From: Torulaspora globosa
Lineage: Eukaryota; Ascomycota; Saccharomycetes; Saccharomycetales; Saccharomycetaceae
Assembly: GCF_014133895.1 (NCBI RefSeq)
Contig: NC_050728.1
Location: 124,001-188,000 of the forward strand
Length of the DNA: 64,000 nt
Direction: 5' to 3'
The notes beneath the pieces are model-generated. The model saw nothing but the letters and a program-made list of their open reading frames with translations. It had not been told where the DNA came from and searched no databases. Numbering within the stretch: the stretch's first letter is position 1; each line of letters starts with the position of its first letter. Positions 9,037-18,399 of this stretch are shown in pieces. The position numbers were made by a program, and so were the translations under genes.

Positions 9037-11211
9037 TCATTTGCCCATAGCTACATATAGACTATCCATTCCTTCGATTGAGATAATGCTATCCAACTTG
9101 GTTTCAAGTATGGTTTGTGCCATTTGGCGACATACCTGGTCGTATTTCACTTGCATGATCTTTGAAGTTTGGTCGTTCATTTCATTACGAATGTCTTCTT
9201 CGACATATTCTGGTGCGTTTTCAAGCGCATCGTCGTAGTATTTGCTTCGGTTTTCTAGTGTCAGAGTCCCAAACTCGTCTATGAGCTCTTGATTCTCCAG
9301 TGCATCCCGCGAGTCTGAATTGCTGTCGCTTGCCGCCAAAAATCTCCAGAGCGAAGTCACCAGTTCACTCTCGACTTCCTTGACATGCTGTGAGGTTATT
9401 TGTCGCGGATGATCCATCCACAAACGGTATATGAGAGCCATTGCATATTCTATCAGCTGACAACGTATAAGCAAGTTTGGTGACGACTGTCCAAGCAGAC
9501 GATGCAACATAAGTTCTTGTTGCGTCGACATGAATCGTGTCAATTGAATCAGCATCTCGCCATTGGCCACCGCTGTCTCTTGCGGGTAGAAATTGATGAT
9601 GTTCTCCAGAATATTCAATATATTAGTCTTCAGCAGTAAGAACCATCTCTCCATGTTTACTGCCACGTCGTGGTTATCGAGAAAGGTAGTGCTATCTTCT
9701 ATATCGTCTTTCAGGATTACCCTCGGTAGATCCTGTAACTTATCCTCATATATCAACCTTGATATTAGGCTTCCAATGGAGTTGGAGCCGATATTTCTGA
9801 CCATTCCGTAAACGTCGTGAAACCTTGAGAAGCAAAAATTACCTGGGCTTTCCTCGTTAAAAGGATCGGACGTATCAATGCTCTTTCCAAGCATGTGGTA
9901 AAGTCTTGTTATACAATCCTTCCACCATTGCGGATCTGTCTGAATTGGTTTTGCGCTGGACGAATCTACCATTCCTGCTAACATGTTGATGATCTCCACC
10001 GTATTAAAAACAACGCTCATTATTGGCTTGTAAGATATAGGCAGTGCAAGTTTGTAAACGAATCCGATTGAATTTAGCAATGGCACGGTTAATACCTCAC
10101 CGTGCACTGAGCTGGGATTTGATTGAAGCACACCTATGGAAGCCTCCAAAATATCATACGAATAGACAGTCACTAAGAGCTCTATCATCTCGTACTGAAA
10201 AATTTGCGGTTCCACATCATTAGTAGTGTTGCTTTCATGCAGGGGTCGCTTTAAAGACTTCTGGAATGCTTTTATGAGCTCACAAATAAAGTTAAGAATA
10301 TGTTTCAAAACTGCCAATCTGATTGCACTTGGCCTAAAGATAATGATTTGGTATACCATGACCAGCAGAAAGGGAATTGCTAAGTTAGAACCATCGGAGA
10401 CCATAATCTCCTGAATAAGCGCAGATAGCACGCGAATCAAATTTTCTATGAAAGTATCCAATGTCATCGCTTTCTTACATTGTAACAAATATTGTGTCAG
10501 CTGCTCTCCAATCGATTCTCCTTGACTAATTTCGAGCCCGTCTAAGCTAAATCTTTTAGTGGAGACCAACCTCAGACAGTTCAAGATCTGGATAGTCCGC
10601 AGTTTCACACCGCATATTCTATGCAGCATTAAAATGTCAAACAGCTCGCCCGAGTCGTCGTTGAATGGCCTATTGATGGCCTTAACCTGCTTCTTATCAT
10701 CAGCCACCTCCACGATCTTACGTCTCTTACTTGAATGATCCGCACTGTCTTTGTTGCTTACTTGGATGTTCTCTGTAGCCGTTGTGTCGTCAGTCAGGGA
10801 TGAAAGACCTGCAGAAGGCGATTGGCCCGCTGTCTTGGGCTTATAGGACGCAGAAGTTTTCCGTACTTCCATAACCAAGAATTTCTTGGCATCTTCAAGA
10901 TTCTGCAGTTCGACCTTCAAACGGGCAAGCTCCTCACGATGTGAAGCCTTGAGCTTCTCTTCTTCCCTGAGCTGCCGCTCTTTGTCTCGTTTCCTTTCTT
11001 CCTCCAGCAAGCGGAGCTTATCTCGAAGTATGCTAACTTCACCTTGAGCCCTGGCTACGTCGTTACTGATATTACCACTTGTCTGGTAACTCTCTTTGTT
11101 CGGCACCTGTGTCGCCAATTGGTTTTGGGTTAGCTTAGGCGGACGTGTACTTAGCTCCAACAGCATATCGTCGTCATCATCGCTGAGAATCCCATTGTCA
11201 TCGTACGACAT
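9037..11211 (-). CDS. LCD1: Lcd1/Ddc2, ATRIP-type partner of the Mec1 checkpoint kinase
   Basis: Lcd1 recruits Mec1 to RPA-coated single-stranded DNA in the DNA-damage checkpoint. The 724 residues compare with 747 in S. cerevisiae. The N-terminus carries an acidic patch (SDDDDDMLLEL) of the RPA-binding kind. A charged coiled coil follows (about 55-115, with LRLLEEERKRDKE and EELARLKVELQNLEDA), then a basic, Ser-rich stretch with the possible nuclear signal SSKRRK. The remainder is a long helical region without simple motifs, as in ATRIP. It is convergent with RPL37 and shares a 699-base upstream gap with EMG1, matching YDR499W beside RPL37B and PLM2. Identification rests on overall composition, length and synteny. 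Confidence 0.88.
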   Translation of the reverse strand: MSYDDNGILSDDDDDMLLELSTRPPKLTQNQLATQVPNKESYQTSGNISNDVARAQGEVSILRDKLRLLEEERKRDKERQLREEEKLKASHREELARLKVELQNLEDAKKFLVMEVRKTSASYKPKTAGQSPSAGLSSLTDDTTATENIQVSNKDSADHSSKRRKIVEVADDKKQVKAINRPFNDDSGELFDILMLHRICGVKLRTIQILNCLRLVSTKRFSLDGLEISQGESIGEQLTQYLLQCKKAMTLDTFIENLIRVLSALIQEIMVSDGSNLAIPFLLVMVYQIIIFRPSAIRLAVLKHILNFICELIKAFQKSLKRPLHESNTTNDVEPQIFQYEMIELLVTVYSYDILEASIGVLQSNPSSVHGEVLTVPLLNSIGFVYKLALPISYKPIMSVVFNTVEIINMLAGMVDSSSAKPIQTDPQWWKDCITRLYHMLGKSIDTSDPFNEESPGNFCFSRFHDVYGMVRNIGSNSIGSLISRLIYEDKLQDLPRVILKDDIEDSTTFLDNHDVAVNMERWFLLLKTNILNILENIINFYPQETAVANGEMLIQLTRFMSTQQELMLHRLLGQSSPNLLIRCQLIEYAMALIYRLWMDHPRQITSQHVKEVESELVTSLWRFLAASDSNSDSRDALENQELIDEFGTLTLENRSKYYDDALENAPEYVEEDIRNEMNDQTSKIMQVKYDQVCRQMAQTILETKLDSIISIEGMDSLYVAMGK

Positions 11212-11910
11212 CGGGAGACTTCGAGAGTCCCAGTACGTGAAAGTTCCCGATACGCGCTTGAAACTCTATCAGTGAGAGATGTGTTTAAGCTAAGTTATAG
11301 GTGTGTCTTCTAGACGATGAGGCGCAAAATACTGAGACAAAGTAAAAAGCAGGATAGCAGCCTGCAGGTTCACTCAACTAGAACCAGATGACGTCTCAAT
11401 TGAAGTCCAGCTTGCTTTCAGGTTGAGCGAGCGATAATATGCGTTGCCCTGTGCTTCAGACAGTAATTTTTACGTTTAGTAGATTTTGCACAACTTTCTC
11501 GGCAGAACAAAAAGTTTAAAGTTCACACTCAAACGTTTCAGCAGAAGCTTTGCACAATGCCCCAGAAAAGATGAGGCTCTATGCGAGGGAATAAGATCTT
11601 GAATCCGGATTTGCCTGATACGGCAGAAGGGTGAAATTAATTGAGCTTCCGACAACAACCATCCCAGCCTATAACGGATAAAAAAATGGCACTCTGTTCA
11701 TGACTCAATGTCCTCGCAATCGCGAGAGCTAAATCTCTCCTATTTAACCTGAAGGTGTCAGTATTTACTGTCATTTCATTCTAGCCCAGATCGTATAACG
11801 GCACTTCGGGCCGAATAGACATGTAGAAAACTTTTCAATGAATCAGCCATCGAAATGGTATGCGATGAGCTCCGGAGCCATTATTTAGAGCCATTGAGAC
11901 TAAAATAGGC
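11212..11910. promoter_or_regulatory. Divergent LCD1/EMG1 intergenic region with PAC and RRPE-like elements
   Basis: This 699-base gap shows no credible gene. GCGATGAG at 11862-11869 is a perfect PAC core, and AAAACTTTTCA at 11827-11837 resembles RRPE; the two are 25 bases apart and precede the EMG1 ATG closely. A second CGATGAG lies at 11315-11321. These elements mark ribosome-biogenesis genes in yeasts, which fits EMG1. CTCGC-AATC-GCGAG at 11713-11726 is a short inverted repeat of unknown role. Confidence 0.5.
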
Positions 11911-12669
11911 ATGGTTGAGGATTCCAGAGTGAGAGATGCCAACAAGGCAGGCGACCAGAAGGCGCTCCCTGCGTCTTTGGTTCCCGAAGCGCCACCTGTG
12001 CTAACTTCTAAGGACAAAACGACTCAGCGACTAATCGTCGTGCTATCAATGGCTTCTTTAGAGACACATAAAATTTCATCTTCGGGCCCTGGGGGTGATA
12101 AATATGCATTACTGAATTGTGACGACCACCAAGGTCTGTTGAAGAAAATGGGCAGGGACATCAGCGAGGCAAGACCCGACATCACACACCAGTGTCTCTT
12201 GACTCTTTTGGACTCACCCATAAATAAAGCTGGTAAATTGCAGGTGTACATTCAGACGAGTCGGGGAGTTCTTATCGAAGTAAATCCTACAGTGCGTATA
12301 CCAAGAACTTTCAAGAGATTTTCAGGTTTGATGGTTCAGCTTCTGCATAAATTGTCTATCAGATCTGTCAACTCAGAAGAGAAATTGCTCAAAGTGATCA
12401 AGAACCCTATCACGGACCATTTGCCCACCAAATGCCGTAAAATAACGTTGTCGTTTGACGCACCCGTGATCAGAGTACAGGACTACGTTGAGAAATTAGA
12501 CAAGGACGAGAGCGTATGTGTGTTTGTTGGCGCCATGGCTAGGGGGAAGGATAATTTTGCCGATGAATACGTTGACGAGAAAGTGGGTTTGTCAAACTAT
12601 CCACTATCTGCGTCGGTGGCGTGTTCAAAATTCTGCCACGGTGCTGAAGACGCCTGGGGTATCCTATAG
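11911..12669 (+). CDS. EMG1: Emg1/Nep1, SPOUT-class 18S rRNA pseudouridine N1-methyltransferase
   Basis: Nep1 methylates the pseudouridine that becomes the hypermodified base of 18S rRNA and is needed for small-subunit assembly in the nucleolus. At 252 residues it equals the S. cerevisiae length. Recognisable blocks are [52 protein letters not shown] and, near the C-terminus, [16 protein letters not shown] with the glycine-containing cofactor loop, then [16 protein letters not shown]. It lies between LCD1 and PRM1, corresponding to YLR186W. The ATG at 11911 matches the expected length. Confidence 0.96.
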   Translation: MVEDSRVRDANKAGDQKALPASLVPEAPPVLTSKDKTTQRLIVVLSMASLETHKISSSGPGGDKYALLNCDDHQGLLKKMGRDISEARPDITHQCLLTLLDSPINKAGKLQVYIQTSRGVLIEVNPTVRIPRTFKRFSGLMVQLLHKLSIRSVNSEEKLLKVIKNPITDHLPTKCRKITLSFDAPVIRVQDYVEKLDKDESVCVFVGAMARGKDNFADEYVDEKVGLSNYPLSASVACSKFCHGAEDAWGIL

Positions 12670-12735
12670 ATTGGGACTGTAAATATGGCTCATTCAGGCA
12701 GTGCCCGACCGGTGGTCTCTTTGTTGACACCACTC

Positions 12736-12784
12736 TGAAACTACTTACGCCTTGATACAGAAACACCCATTCACAACGGTTTCA
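12736..12784. promoter_or_regulatory. Two TGAAAC cores upstream of PRM1 (possible pheromone response elements)
   Basis: TGAAAC occurs at 12736-12741 on the plus strand and at 12779-12784 on the minus strand, about 175-220 bases before the PRM1 ATG. Ste12 binds TGAAACA in S. cerevisiae; here the seventh base differs at both sites. Arrangement and neighbouring gene make a role plausible, not shown. Confidence 0.4.
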
Positions 12785-12957
12785 GTCCAGTTTGACCGTA
12801 GTGTTATAATCGATCCAAGAGAGAATATCACAGGAGGAACTGGATCCTGCCGAGATAGATATGGTATTTAATCAGGTCTCACAGCAAGAAATTAAGTAGC
12901 ACCGCCAGCCTGTAATGCTTGTCCTTTTTTTTTGTTCGATGGAGTTGGCATAGACTA

Positions 12958-14904
12958 ATGTTGAAAAGTTACCTGAGTTTGCGCGACCGATTATCGCAAG
13001 CGTGGCTGAATGCTTACACATTGGCACTTCTGCTAGCCGTTTTTAAACTAGTTTTCTTCTCATCTTCGCTCAGAAATGCTATTAACCAGTCCGAGACTTA
13101 TATAGTCTCACGTTGTGAGTCGATTGACGCAATATACAACAATGGGTTGAAGAACACGCCTCATTATCTGGGACTTTTCGGAAACTACTTGGTGAAGGAG
13201 GCCCTAGAACAATCAGTGAAGGCAACTTTAAAAACTCTATCCTTTTTAGTGCATGCAAGTGAGGTGTTGCTTACATTCTCCGTCGATCTTTACCTAGGCA
13301 CATATGCATGTCTTATCGTAAGCGCGATCGATGGCTCCGTGGATGTAGCTACTAATGCTACCGAGAAAATCATTGATTTGGTTAATTCTACTGTTTCTAC
13401 TTTTGCGAACGAGCTCGACGATGGGCTGGACAGTGTGTCGAATGTCATTGACAAGATTATATCTGCTGCCTCCAAAGTGGAAAGTTTATTCAAGGGAGGT
13501 AATGCTGATACCGTCTCTCAAAATTTGGCCAAGGTAAATTTAACGATCTCTTCCCTGCGAGACTTCCATATACCCTCCTCGATTGACGACAAGCTACAGC
13601 AGCTCTCAGATAAGACCCCAGATTTTGCTACGGTGAAGAATATGACCAAAAACTTAATTTCCAAACCATTTGAGGAAGTTAGAAGCGACATAGATGCCTT
13701 AAATACCAGTGCCATCGTGCAAAACCCACAAATGCTTTACGTCCCACCCTTGAATGACGTTAACGGAACTGCTGGAATCTGCAGCAAGAATATCCCCTCA
13801 ATTGAGAAACTATACGGTTCCCTGGATCACGCGCTGATGGTGACAACAATTGTTTGCATCGTTCTACTCACTCTCGGAGCAGTCCTGATGTTGCTTCCTG
13901 CTGCGTGGAGCGAGATCAGGTATTGGAACCGCCTGAAATACATGGAGGATCAGTTTGAACTGATAGCTGTGCAGGAAAAAGACCATCCGCCCGACCCCTT
14001 TCGAAACACGGAAGAAAACCCGTCCTGGGATCTAATTGCGGCTGTTAATGCCTGCCTGCAATACTGGAGCTTCAGAATAAGCAGGTGGATCATCAGTGCC
14101 TGCGGTGCGATCCGCAGCAAAGGTGAAATGACAAATCTACAGAAAGTTAGAATCCACTGGGTGGTTTCATATGTCACGTCGTCAAGGGCCCTTTGTGTTC
14201 TCTGCGTAGGTGCAATTGGCTTGCTCGTTTGCGTGTTGCAGCTGGTAACAATAGCGGTGCTCAGGAGAACCCTCCAGCATGAGGGAGGCAGCTCAATGGA
14301 ACAAATGCTGAACAGTACAGCATTGAGCTTTGAAAGCGACATCAACACCTGGTGTGAAGAGACTAATGCATACATTAACTCGACAGAGGGCAACATGAAC
14401 GATCAGCTCTTCGGATGGCTACAGAAAACCACCGTTTCAGTGAACGACACAGTGACAAAGATGATGTCAGGAATAGACGGCACTCTCGCAGACGTTTTCA
14501 ACGGCACAATACTGTATTCTCCGATGAACACCGTAGTGGACTGTGTCATTGGCAACAAACTTACAGCGGTGGAGCAAGCCATGACATGGATCCACGATAA
14601 CGTCCAATTCAAGCTTCCAAGGCTCAACGGTTCTGACATCACCACTGTTTTCCAGCAACAGCAGAAAAACAGCGCAAATTCCACAACTTCTCCCACGCCA
14701 TTCTCAGCAGAAGACATCGTCAGCGAGTTGCGTTCAGCATTAATCAAGATTCTCGACAGCTTCTACAATACTGCAATATGGGAACTCACCGTAGCACTCG
14801 TCATTCTAGGCATATGGCTAAGCCAAATACCCATAGCCATCGCCATCGTATTATACCGGTCTCGCCGCCTGCCGACCAACGAGGAGCAAACAAAGCCTAA
14901 ATAA
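12958..14904 (+). CDS. PRM1: Prm1, pheromone-regulated membrane protein for mating-cell fusion
   Basis: Prm1 acts at the plasma membrane during fusion of mating cells. The longest frame begins at a TTG at 12919, but the first ATG is at 12958, giving 648 residues (S. cerevisiae 661). Membrane segments appear near 19-37, 105-125, 291-312, 407-434 and 604-631. Between them are two large loops rich in N-glycosylation sequons (NSTV, NATEK, NDTV, NGSD) and in amphipathic helices, as known for the family. The sequence SSSLRNAINQSETYIVSRC near residue 40 is typical. The gene lies between EMG1 and CAF120/SKG3, fitting PRM1 (YNL279W) beside CAF120 (YNL278W). Confidence 0.93.
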   Translation: MLKSYLSLRDRLSQAWLNAYTLALLLAVFKLVFFSSSLRNAINQSETYIVSRCESIDAIYNNGLKNTPHYLGLFGNYLVKEALEQSVKATLKTLSFLVHASEVLLTFSVDLYLGTYACLIVSAIDGSVDVATNATEKIIDLVNSTVSTFANELDDGLDSVSNVIDKIISAASKVESLFKGGNADTVSQNLAKVNLTISSLRDFHIPSSIDDKLQQLSDKTPDFATVKNMTKNLISKPFEEVRSDIDALNTSAIVQNPQMLYVPPLNDVNGTAGICSKNIPSIEKLYGSLDHALMVTTIVCIVLLTLGAVLMLLPAAWSEIRYWNRLKYMEDQFELIAVQEKDHPPDPFRNTEENPSWDLIAAVNACLQYWSFRISRWIISACGAIRSKGEMTNLQKVRIHWVVSYVTSSRALCVLCVGAIGLLVCVLQLVTIAVLRRTLQHEGGSSMEQMLNSTALSFESDINTWCEETNAYINSTEGNMNDQLFGWLQKTTVSVNDTVTKMMSGIDGTLADVFNGTILYSPMNTVVDCVIGNKLTAVEQAMTWIHDNVQFKLPRLNGSDITTVFQQQQKNSANSTTSPTPFSAEDIVSELRSALIKILDSFYNTAIWELTVALVILGIWLSQIPIAIAIVLYRSRRLPTNEEQTKPK

Positions 14905-15210
14905 TGGTATAATATCATCTCTTTTTACTAATATTTACTGGCGCGACGCCATTCTCACCCGGCTTCTCTAAGATGCCGCTCCGTTTGTACAAAGCTAGAC
15001 CAAAATGGTAGAAACCTCGACGGCGAAGCGTCAGCGCAGGAAGGATAGGCAATAAAACGGAGTTTGCAGGTGTGTTTTGGGCGTTTGTAAAGTTTTGTCC
15101 AGGATTTAAATTGGTTAAGAAAGTTTCAACGGAAAGTTGCATGTCTAACTGAGTCTTTTGGCGGAAATACTAGAAGCAGAATCCGAGGGACTGATTGTGT
15201 CAGCACGAAA
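14905..15210. other. Intergenic region between PRM1 and CAF120/SKG3
   Basis: These 306 bases hold the end of PRM1 transcription and the promoter of the next gene. I see no supported gene, RNA or strong motif in it. Confidence 0.5.
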
Positions 15211-18144
15211 ATGAAAAGAATATTCTCGGGGGCCATGTCGCCAGATTTCCCGGCTCCTCCAAAGTTCTTCCAACGGGATGCTTCCGCGTCGGATCCTACT
15301 AGTCCCAAGAGTCTTCGGTCGAGGTCGTCTTCGATCTCGAAAATCCTTGGTGGAGACAGCTCGCCCAAGGTACCTCCGGTATTACCTCAGGAGATGTCTG
15401 TTACGGGCAGCGTTTCGCCAGAACTAATCCCGATAGTGACTCTGCTGTCTGCTCACGCGCACCGGAGATATCACGAGGGAGTGTTCTTGATCTTGCAAGA
15501 TCTAAAGGGTGACGGGACAGCTGCAGCCAGGAAATGGCAGGAAGTCTACGGGGTGCTGATTGGCACGCAATTGGCGTTGTGGGATGCGAAGGAGTTGGCA
15601 GAATGCGAGTCTGGTAATAACAATCCGCGGTTAAAGGATGTGGCTAGGAAGCCGCAGTACATTAACTTCACAGATGCAACCCTGAGACCGCTAGATGGAT
15701 CTGATGTCATTGTCACAGAGAGTAAAAAAAGCCTACAGAACGCTCTGGTGGTCTCGACCACCTTGAAGAACAGATACTTTCTTCAATTCAGCGACAAAGA
15801 ATCATTCAATCGCTGGCATGCAGCTATCAGGCTGAGTCTGTTCGAGGAAACAGCCCTACAGGAAGCGTACACGGGGGCTTTTCTTTCGAGCCGAGGTGCA
15901 AAACTGGGCGACATAAAGATAATTCTCAGTGACTCAAAATTCGATTATGAAGATTGGGTTAGTGTCAGATTCGGAGCTGGCATGCCGTGGAAACGTTGTT
16001 TTGCTGTGATATCGCAGAGTACAAGCAAGAAGCATCCTTTTGGAAAGATCAGTTTTTATGAGAGCGACAAAAAGACGAAGAAAACGAACGTAATGGCCAC
16101 TGTGACATCATCTGTGGCACTGTATGCCGTTTATCCTTCTTCACCACTGTTGATAGATACTTCAACCATCATCAAACTAGAAGGTAGCATAGTTTTCAAC
16201 AAAAAAGAGGAGCCTCAAGATTCAAGCATATTCATAATGCCAGAAAAACATCATGCCGTTCCCGGTTACGACACAATTATTAGATTTCTGGTTCCTGCTA
16301 TGAACGCTTTTAAACTTTATGGAAGACCTAAAAAGCTGATTGCAAATAAGGATGATCAAAACTCGTTACTATTTGCCCTGCCCACGCTACCACACGTTCA
16401 CTATTTGAAAGCTGATGAGCTGTTACCCTTGACTAACTCAGTTTCGAGTTTGCAATGGACCGCACATGAATGGAGGGATCATATCAGGGATATCTTACAG
16501 AAGAAGTTATCGCATGGTTATACTGGCTGTGGATCAAGCTCAGGATTAACTGGTGCATTAGCATCTCCCGTAATAGCTTCAGCTGAACTGTTTGACGGCA
16601 CAGGAGGCGCTGCATCTTCATCATTTTTATCTCTTCAAAAGCCTTTGCAGGGGAGTAGCATATCCTCGAGGAGTGAGAGCGTATCGACATTCACGTCCAA
16701 GTCTGCGTCACCCAGAAAATCAAAACATCTCCCTACGCCTTCAAATCTAAATAAGGGATCAAGCGACTCTGTATCTGCTACTAGCAGTTCTAGTGTAAAG
16801 GCAACTGACAAGTCTCTGACATCGCAAAGTTCCGAATTAAACATAAGCCAAGACAATAATGTGATCCCACAGCTGAAGGTTGATATCCCTGATTCTAATT
16901 TCAGCCGATTGGGAGGCGACCACGCCATGAAAAACAGGACGAATCCAGTCGAAAAGTTTTCGCATGCTTCCGATCTATCAGCCATTTATGATAAATATTC
17001 CGTTTCACCATTTGGGGAGAGTTTGACTGAAAGCCCAGTTGCGCAAACAATAAACATCGAGGACCGCAGTCCTTATGAGCAATATGTCGGCTCAACCGGA
17101 GGTAGAACGCTCGAAATATCTAACATAAGGGACTCGAATAGTACTGCTGGTACAGATGCTCGTAACTCAAGTGGAAACTACCATCTTGGGAAAAGAGAAG
17201 GCCTCGAAGAAACAAAAGACTCTGAAGAGTTATCCAATTTCGCTCGAAGGGTAAGTGAGATGAAAATTGAGAATGACATGCCATTGCGGAAGCCTGCTGC
17301 CGAAGCGACCATATCACCAATCGACATTGATCTTAATTTCAATGTCCCACATCACCACAGCCCTGGGAACGAGGGATCAGAGGATGACAACGTGTTTGAT
17401 CCAGATTTTATGGAGCAAAATCAGATGTTAGAGAGCGAGAGCATATACACGTCGGCTGATGGTAAGGCCGGCGAGTTTGAAGCTTATCGGAACGATCGTA
17501 ACGAGCCATATGAACCGAAACCGAACCAGGCCGCACAGCCAACTCAGGCACCAGCAATCGACCTACAGCAGACTGATCACCGTCTCCCTCATTCTGGTCC
17601 AGTAAGAAATTTTCAGCAGTATAGAGGACCGTCTGCTAGTCCAGATCCTTCAAATGGCTATAAAAACAACCATAGACAAGCGCCTCCACAGCAGACTGAC
17701 ATAAACAGGCAAAATCTATATCAAAGGCAGGCGTATCCCGACTCTCCCCACAGGGCGCTTGTTCAAAGAGGCAACTCTCCACAGTATAGTAACTTCCCCA
17801 ACCCGGGTTTGAAGAACAGTTCATCGCGTCCGCTACCGCCCCAAATCTCCAACAAGGCTTCACCGCAGATGCAGTCACACCCGCGCCCATATGTCCCAAT
17901 GCACCCTCAAAGCTCACAACAGTATCCAACCCATGGCGGACAATACAGCAAGTCCCAAAATGGTCCTCCACCTCAAAATATGAATAGAATGGGTGCTTCG
18001 GCGCCCATGAATCCCAATGGCGGCAGAGTGGGTCCCTATCTTCAACAAGCGGGGCCGGTATCTCACCACAAGCCTCGTCCAGCACCCAATGGTGGATTTT
18101 CCCAGTTCATGCCCAGCACAAGCACCAACCCGTATGCGCGGTAG
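15211..18144 (+). CDS. CAF120: PH-domain protein of the Caf120/Skg3 family
   Basis: Caf120 is associated with the CCR4-NOT complex, and Skg3 is its paralogue linked to cell-wall and polarity functions in S. cerevisiae; both are poorly understood. This 977-residue protein is the single counterpart (family members about 1030-1060). A pleckstrin-homology domain runs from about 80 to 210, with GVFLILQDLKGDG, KWQEVYGVLIGTQLALWDAKE and RYFLQFSDKESFNRWHAAI. A second conserved region of the family continues to about 430. The C-terminal half is low in complexity, Ser-rich and then Pro/Gln/Asn-rich. It lies between PRM1 and MDL1, matching both YNL278W and YLR187W. The symbol is nominal. Confidence 0.9.
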   Translation: MKRIFSGAMSPDFPAPPKFFQRDASASDPTSPKSLRSRSSSISKILGGDSSPKVPPVLPQEMSVTGSVSPELIPIVTLLSAHAHRRYHEGVFLILQDLKGDGTAAARKWQEVYGVLIGTQLALWDAKELAECESGNNNPRLKDVARKPQYINFTDATLRPLDGSDVIVTESKKSLQNALVVSTTLKNRYFLQFSDKESFNRWHAAIRLSLFEETALQEAYTGAFLSSRGAKLGDIKIILSDSKFDYEDWVSVRFGAGMPWKRCFAVISQSTSKKHPFGKISFYESDKKTKKTNVMATVTSSVALYAVYPSSPLLIDTSTIIKLEGSIVFNKKEEPQDSSIFIMPEKHHAVPGYDTIIRFLVPAMNAFKLYGRPKKLIANKDDQNSLLFALPTLPHVHYLKADELLPLTNSVSSLQWTAHEWRDHIRDILQKKLSHGYTGCGSSSGLTGALASPVIASAELFDGTGGAASSSFLSLQKPLQGSSISSRSESVSTFTSKSASPRKSKHLPTPSNLNKGSSDSVSATSSSSVKATDKSLTSQSSELNISQDNNVIPQLKVDIPDSNFSRLGGDHAMKNRTNPVEKFSHASDLSAIYDKYSVSPFGESLTESPVAQTINIEDRSPYEQYVGSTGGRTLEISNIRDSNSTAGTDARNSSGNYHLGKREGLEETKDSEELSNFARRVSEMKIENDMPLRKPAAEATISPIDIDLNFNVPHHHSPGNEGSEDDNVFDPDFMEQNQMLESESIYTSADGKAGEFEAYRNDRNEPYEPKPNQAAQPTQAPAIDLQQTDHRLPHSGPVRNFQQYRGPSASPDPSNGYKNNHRQAPPQQTDINRQNLYQRQAYPDSPHRALVQRGNSPQYSNFPNPGLKNSSSRPLPPQISNKASPQMQSHPRPYVPMHPQSSQQYPTHGGQYSKSQNGPPPQNMNRMGASAPMNPNGGRVGPYLQQAGPVSHHKPRPAPNGGFSQFMPSTSTNPYAR

Positions 18145-18399
18145 AAATCGACTGAAAAGGAAATGGTGCTAGAAATTGCAAGCTCACATCCATCGCCGAA
18201 ATCGCCCCAGCACAGCTTGAAGTATTTTTGTAGTATTATTCGTGTATTTTAGCAGTTCAATAGCGGTATAGCTTTATTCAAGTCATATCACCTGACAATC
18301 ATCGAGCATATAAAGGCCTACAGAAGCATAGCTTACAGAGGACTGGACTTCGAGAGCTCAATTAAACCAGAAATCGTTCGTTCTGTGAGTTCAAGTGTT

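Noticed and set aside
11468..11478. TTTTACGTTTA, a full match to the S. cerevisiae ARS consensus
   Set aside because: Such an 11-base degenerate match is expected about once by chance in a window this size, and origin sequences differ between yeasts.
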